The notes under the pieces are model-generated. The model saw only the letters and a program-made list of their open reading frames with translations, was not told the origin of the DNA and did not search any database. A stretch of 6,113 bases of DNA from an uncultured Erythrobacteraceae bacterium (lineage in GTDB: Bacteria; Pseudomonadota; Alphaproteobacteria; Sphingomonadales; Sphingomonadaceae): assembly GCA_950071875.1 (NCBI GenBank), contig CATMNW010000165.1, forward strand, positions 1 to 6,113, written 5' to 3'. The position numbers and the translations under genes were made by a program. Of this stretch, positions 5,088 through 6,113 are shown in pieces (position 1 is the stretch's first letter; each line of letters starts with the position of its first letter).

Positions 5088-6056
5088 CTAGAAGGCAACC
5101 TGTGCCTGAAGGAACGCCCCGCGCTGATCTTCGAAGGTCGCGATCGACCCGAGATCCGCATAGGCAGCAGTGAGAGTAACATTGTCGGTCGGAGCATAGG
5201 CTGCGAAGACATCGAACCAGTCATCTTCGCCCAAGCCGAGATTGTCCGGCTTGGTGCGCACTTCGGTACCGACCACGAAGCGGCGTGAAAACTGATAAGC
5301 CAGCGCACCTTCGAATTGCAGCGAATAGCTGTTGTCGGCGGCGCTTCCGAAACCCAGCAGCCCATTCTGGTTGGCTTTGGTAAGCCGTGCGGTGCCATTC
5401 ACCAGCAAACTGTGAGCGAGAACCAGCTTGGTGGCGCTGAGCGTGAAATCGACGCCATCGTCATCGGCCGCGCCGACAGCCGCAGCGATTGCTCCGTCGA
5501 GACTGCGCTTGTACTGCGCGCCAATCGCAATCTGCGGCACGATCGGGTTACCATAAACCACGTCACCCAGTAGCCGGACCTTCACGCCGAACACATCCTG
5601 GTTGAGCATATAGCCTTGCCCGATCCCGAGCGCCGTGCCGACGTCCTGTGTGTCGAAATTCTGCCGCGCATATGACAGCTCTACGCGATTGGCGATGCCG
5701 ACTGCTGCACCAAAGGAATGCCAGCGGTAATCGGGAAGCAGCACCGCCGTCGCGTGCGCCTGTACTCCGGCGCCGCGCGTTTCTGCACGTCCGGCAATTG
5801 TCGCCCAGTTGGAAATTCCGCCTCCGCTTGCGCCGTCGATGGCACTGACCGCATTCGTCAGGAGCAGTTTTGCGTTGTAGTCGATGAAGGGGCCGGCGGG
5901 TTGGTCCGTATCGGGCGCGACAGTTTCGCCAGAAGCTTCAACCTTGTCTGCTGGCCGGTCGACGGACGAGGTTTCCCTGGCATGAAGTGACCCGGGGATC
6001 GAACCCAGCGCTGCAGATGCCAGAAAGGCGGCGAGTGGATAAACGGCGTTATTCAT
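5088..6056 (-). CDS. DUF3034-type outer-membrane beta-barrel protein
   Basis: The protein has 322 residues. A cleavable signal peptide is clear (1-26: short N-region, hydrophobic stretch AAFLASAALG, AxA-like end SLHA), followed by a polar, charged linker (~27-55). From ~56 there are alternating amphipathic strands to the end, and the last residue is Phe (QAQVAF), the usual C-terminal signature recognised by the BAM complex. Segments such as AKLLLTNAVSAIDGASGGG, RVELSYARQNFDTQ, QDVFGVKVRLLGD, LLVNGTARLTKANQNGLLGFG and VVGTEVRTKPDNLG match my memory of the DUF3034 family, which has no established function. The start ATG at 6056 has only a weak upstream ribosome-binding sequence but is fixed by the signal peptide. 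It is the first gene of the co-oriented minus-strand group and lies 6 bases ahead of the exported globin, suggesting a joint envelope role. Confidence 0.85.
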   Translation of the reverse strand: MNNAVYPLAAFLASAALGSIPGSLHARETSSVDRPADKVEASGETVAPDTDQPAGPFIDYNAKLLLTNAVSAIDGASGGGISNWATIAGRAETRGAGVQAHATAVLLPDYRWHSFGAAVGIANRVELSYARQNFDTQDVGTALGIGQGYMLNQDVFGVKVRLLGDVVYGNPIVPQIAIGAQYKRSLDGAIAAAVGAADDDGVDFTLSATKLVLAHSLLVNGTARLTKANQNGLLGFGSAADNSYSLQFEGALAYQFSRRFVVGTEVRTKPDNLGLGEDDWFDVFAAYAPTDNVTLTAAYADLGSIATFEDQRGAFLQAQVAF

Positions 6057-6113
6057 CTTCGCGTCGTATCGAAGAGTTTGGTGATTAAGTCGTTAACCCT
6101 GTGCGGAACAATT
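6057..6113 (-). promoter_or_regulatory. Partial upstream region and possible promoter of the DUF3034-globin unit
   Basis: Only 57 bases upstream of the DUF3034 start are in the window. On the minus strand TTGTTC (6111-6106, 3 of 6) and CTTAAT (6089-6084, 4 of 6) are spaced by 16 bases and could be a weak sigma70-type promoter. The stretch between and around them contains GTTAAC and an imperfect inverted repeat of GGT-TAA with TTA-ACC halves, possibly an operator. The region is cut by the window edge, so the call is weak. Confidence 0.25.

Noticed and set aside
6084..6100. GTTAAC...TTAATC as an NnrR/FNR-type site controlling the globin unit.
   Set aside because: The second half does not fit a TTAAC-N4-GTCAA or TTGAT-N4-ATCAA pattern; only a loose imperfect repeat is present.
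1..6113. CRISPR arrays, tRNA or rRNA genes, insertion sequences.
   Set aside because: No regularly spaced repeats, cloverleaf sequences, transposase motifs or terminal inverted repeats could be seen on either strand.

Overview
The window reads as chromosomal DNA of an alphaproteobacterium, most likely a sphingomonad of the Erythrobacter/Altererythrobacter type. This rests on the aroQ-accB-accC block, the protein styles, a DUF3034-type outer-membrane protein and a fragment resembling a sphingomonad sensor kinase. The assignment comes from remembered families, not from a search. The first ~710 bases are GC-richer (42 of 60 bases in 61-120 are G or C) than the rest (29 of 60 in 1441-1500, 34 of 60 in 2521-2580, 38 of 60 in 3001-3060) and may have a different origin.

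Layout. (i) 1-714, plus strand: a split transketolase pair. The N-terminal subunit is cut by the window edge; the C-terminal subunit follows in a 1-base overlap but keeps only ~71 residues of real homology. (ii) 694-716: an abrupt junction. Beyond it the plus frame is meaningless, while the minus strand carries the start of another gene (933 down to ~694) resembling the N-terminus of a sphingomonad histidine kinase. Two convergent genes thus lose their 3' ends at one point. (iii) 934-1174: a divergent intergenic region with several small palindromes. (iv) 1175-2067, plus: an Lrp/AsnC-family regulator coupled through a GTGA overlap to a GFA-family zinc protein. (v) 2068-2143: convergent gap with a small hairpin. 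(vi) 2144-6056, minus: five co-oriented genes, in transcription order a DUF3034-type outer-membrane barrel, an exported group-1 truncated hemoglobin, aroQ (type II dehydroquinase), accB (BCCP) and accC (biotin carboxylase).

How they work together. AccB and AccC form the biotin carboxylase half of acetyl-CoA carboxylase (fatty acid synthesis), and AroQ works in the shikimate pathway; this is housekeeping. The least understood part is the DUF3034 barrel plus secreted globin pair. Both proteins have an N-terminal export signal and they lie 6 bases apart, suggesting a joint cell-envelope function. The globin appears to lack the polar distal haem-pocket residues of well-studied trHbN proteins. That pair and the double-truncation junction at ~700 are the places most worth a second look.
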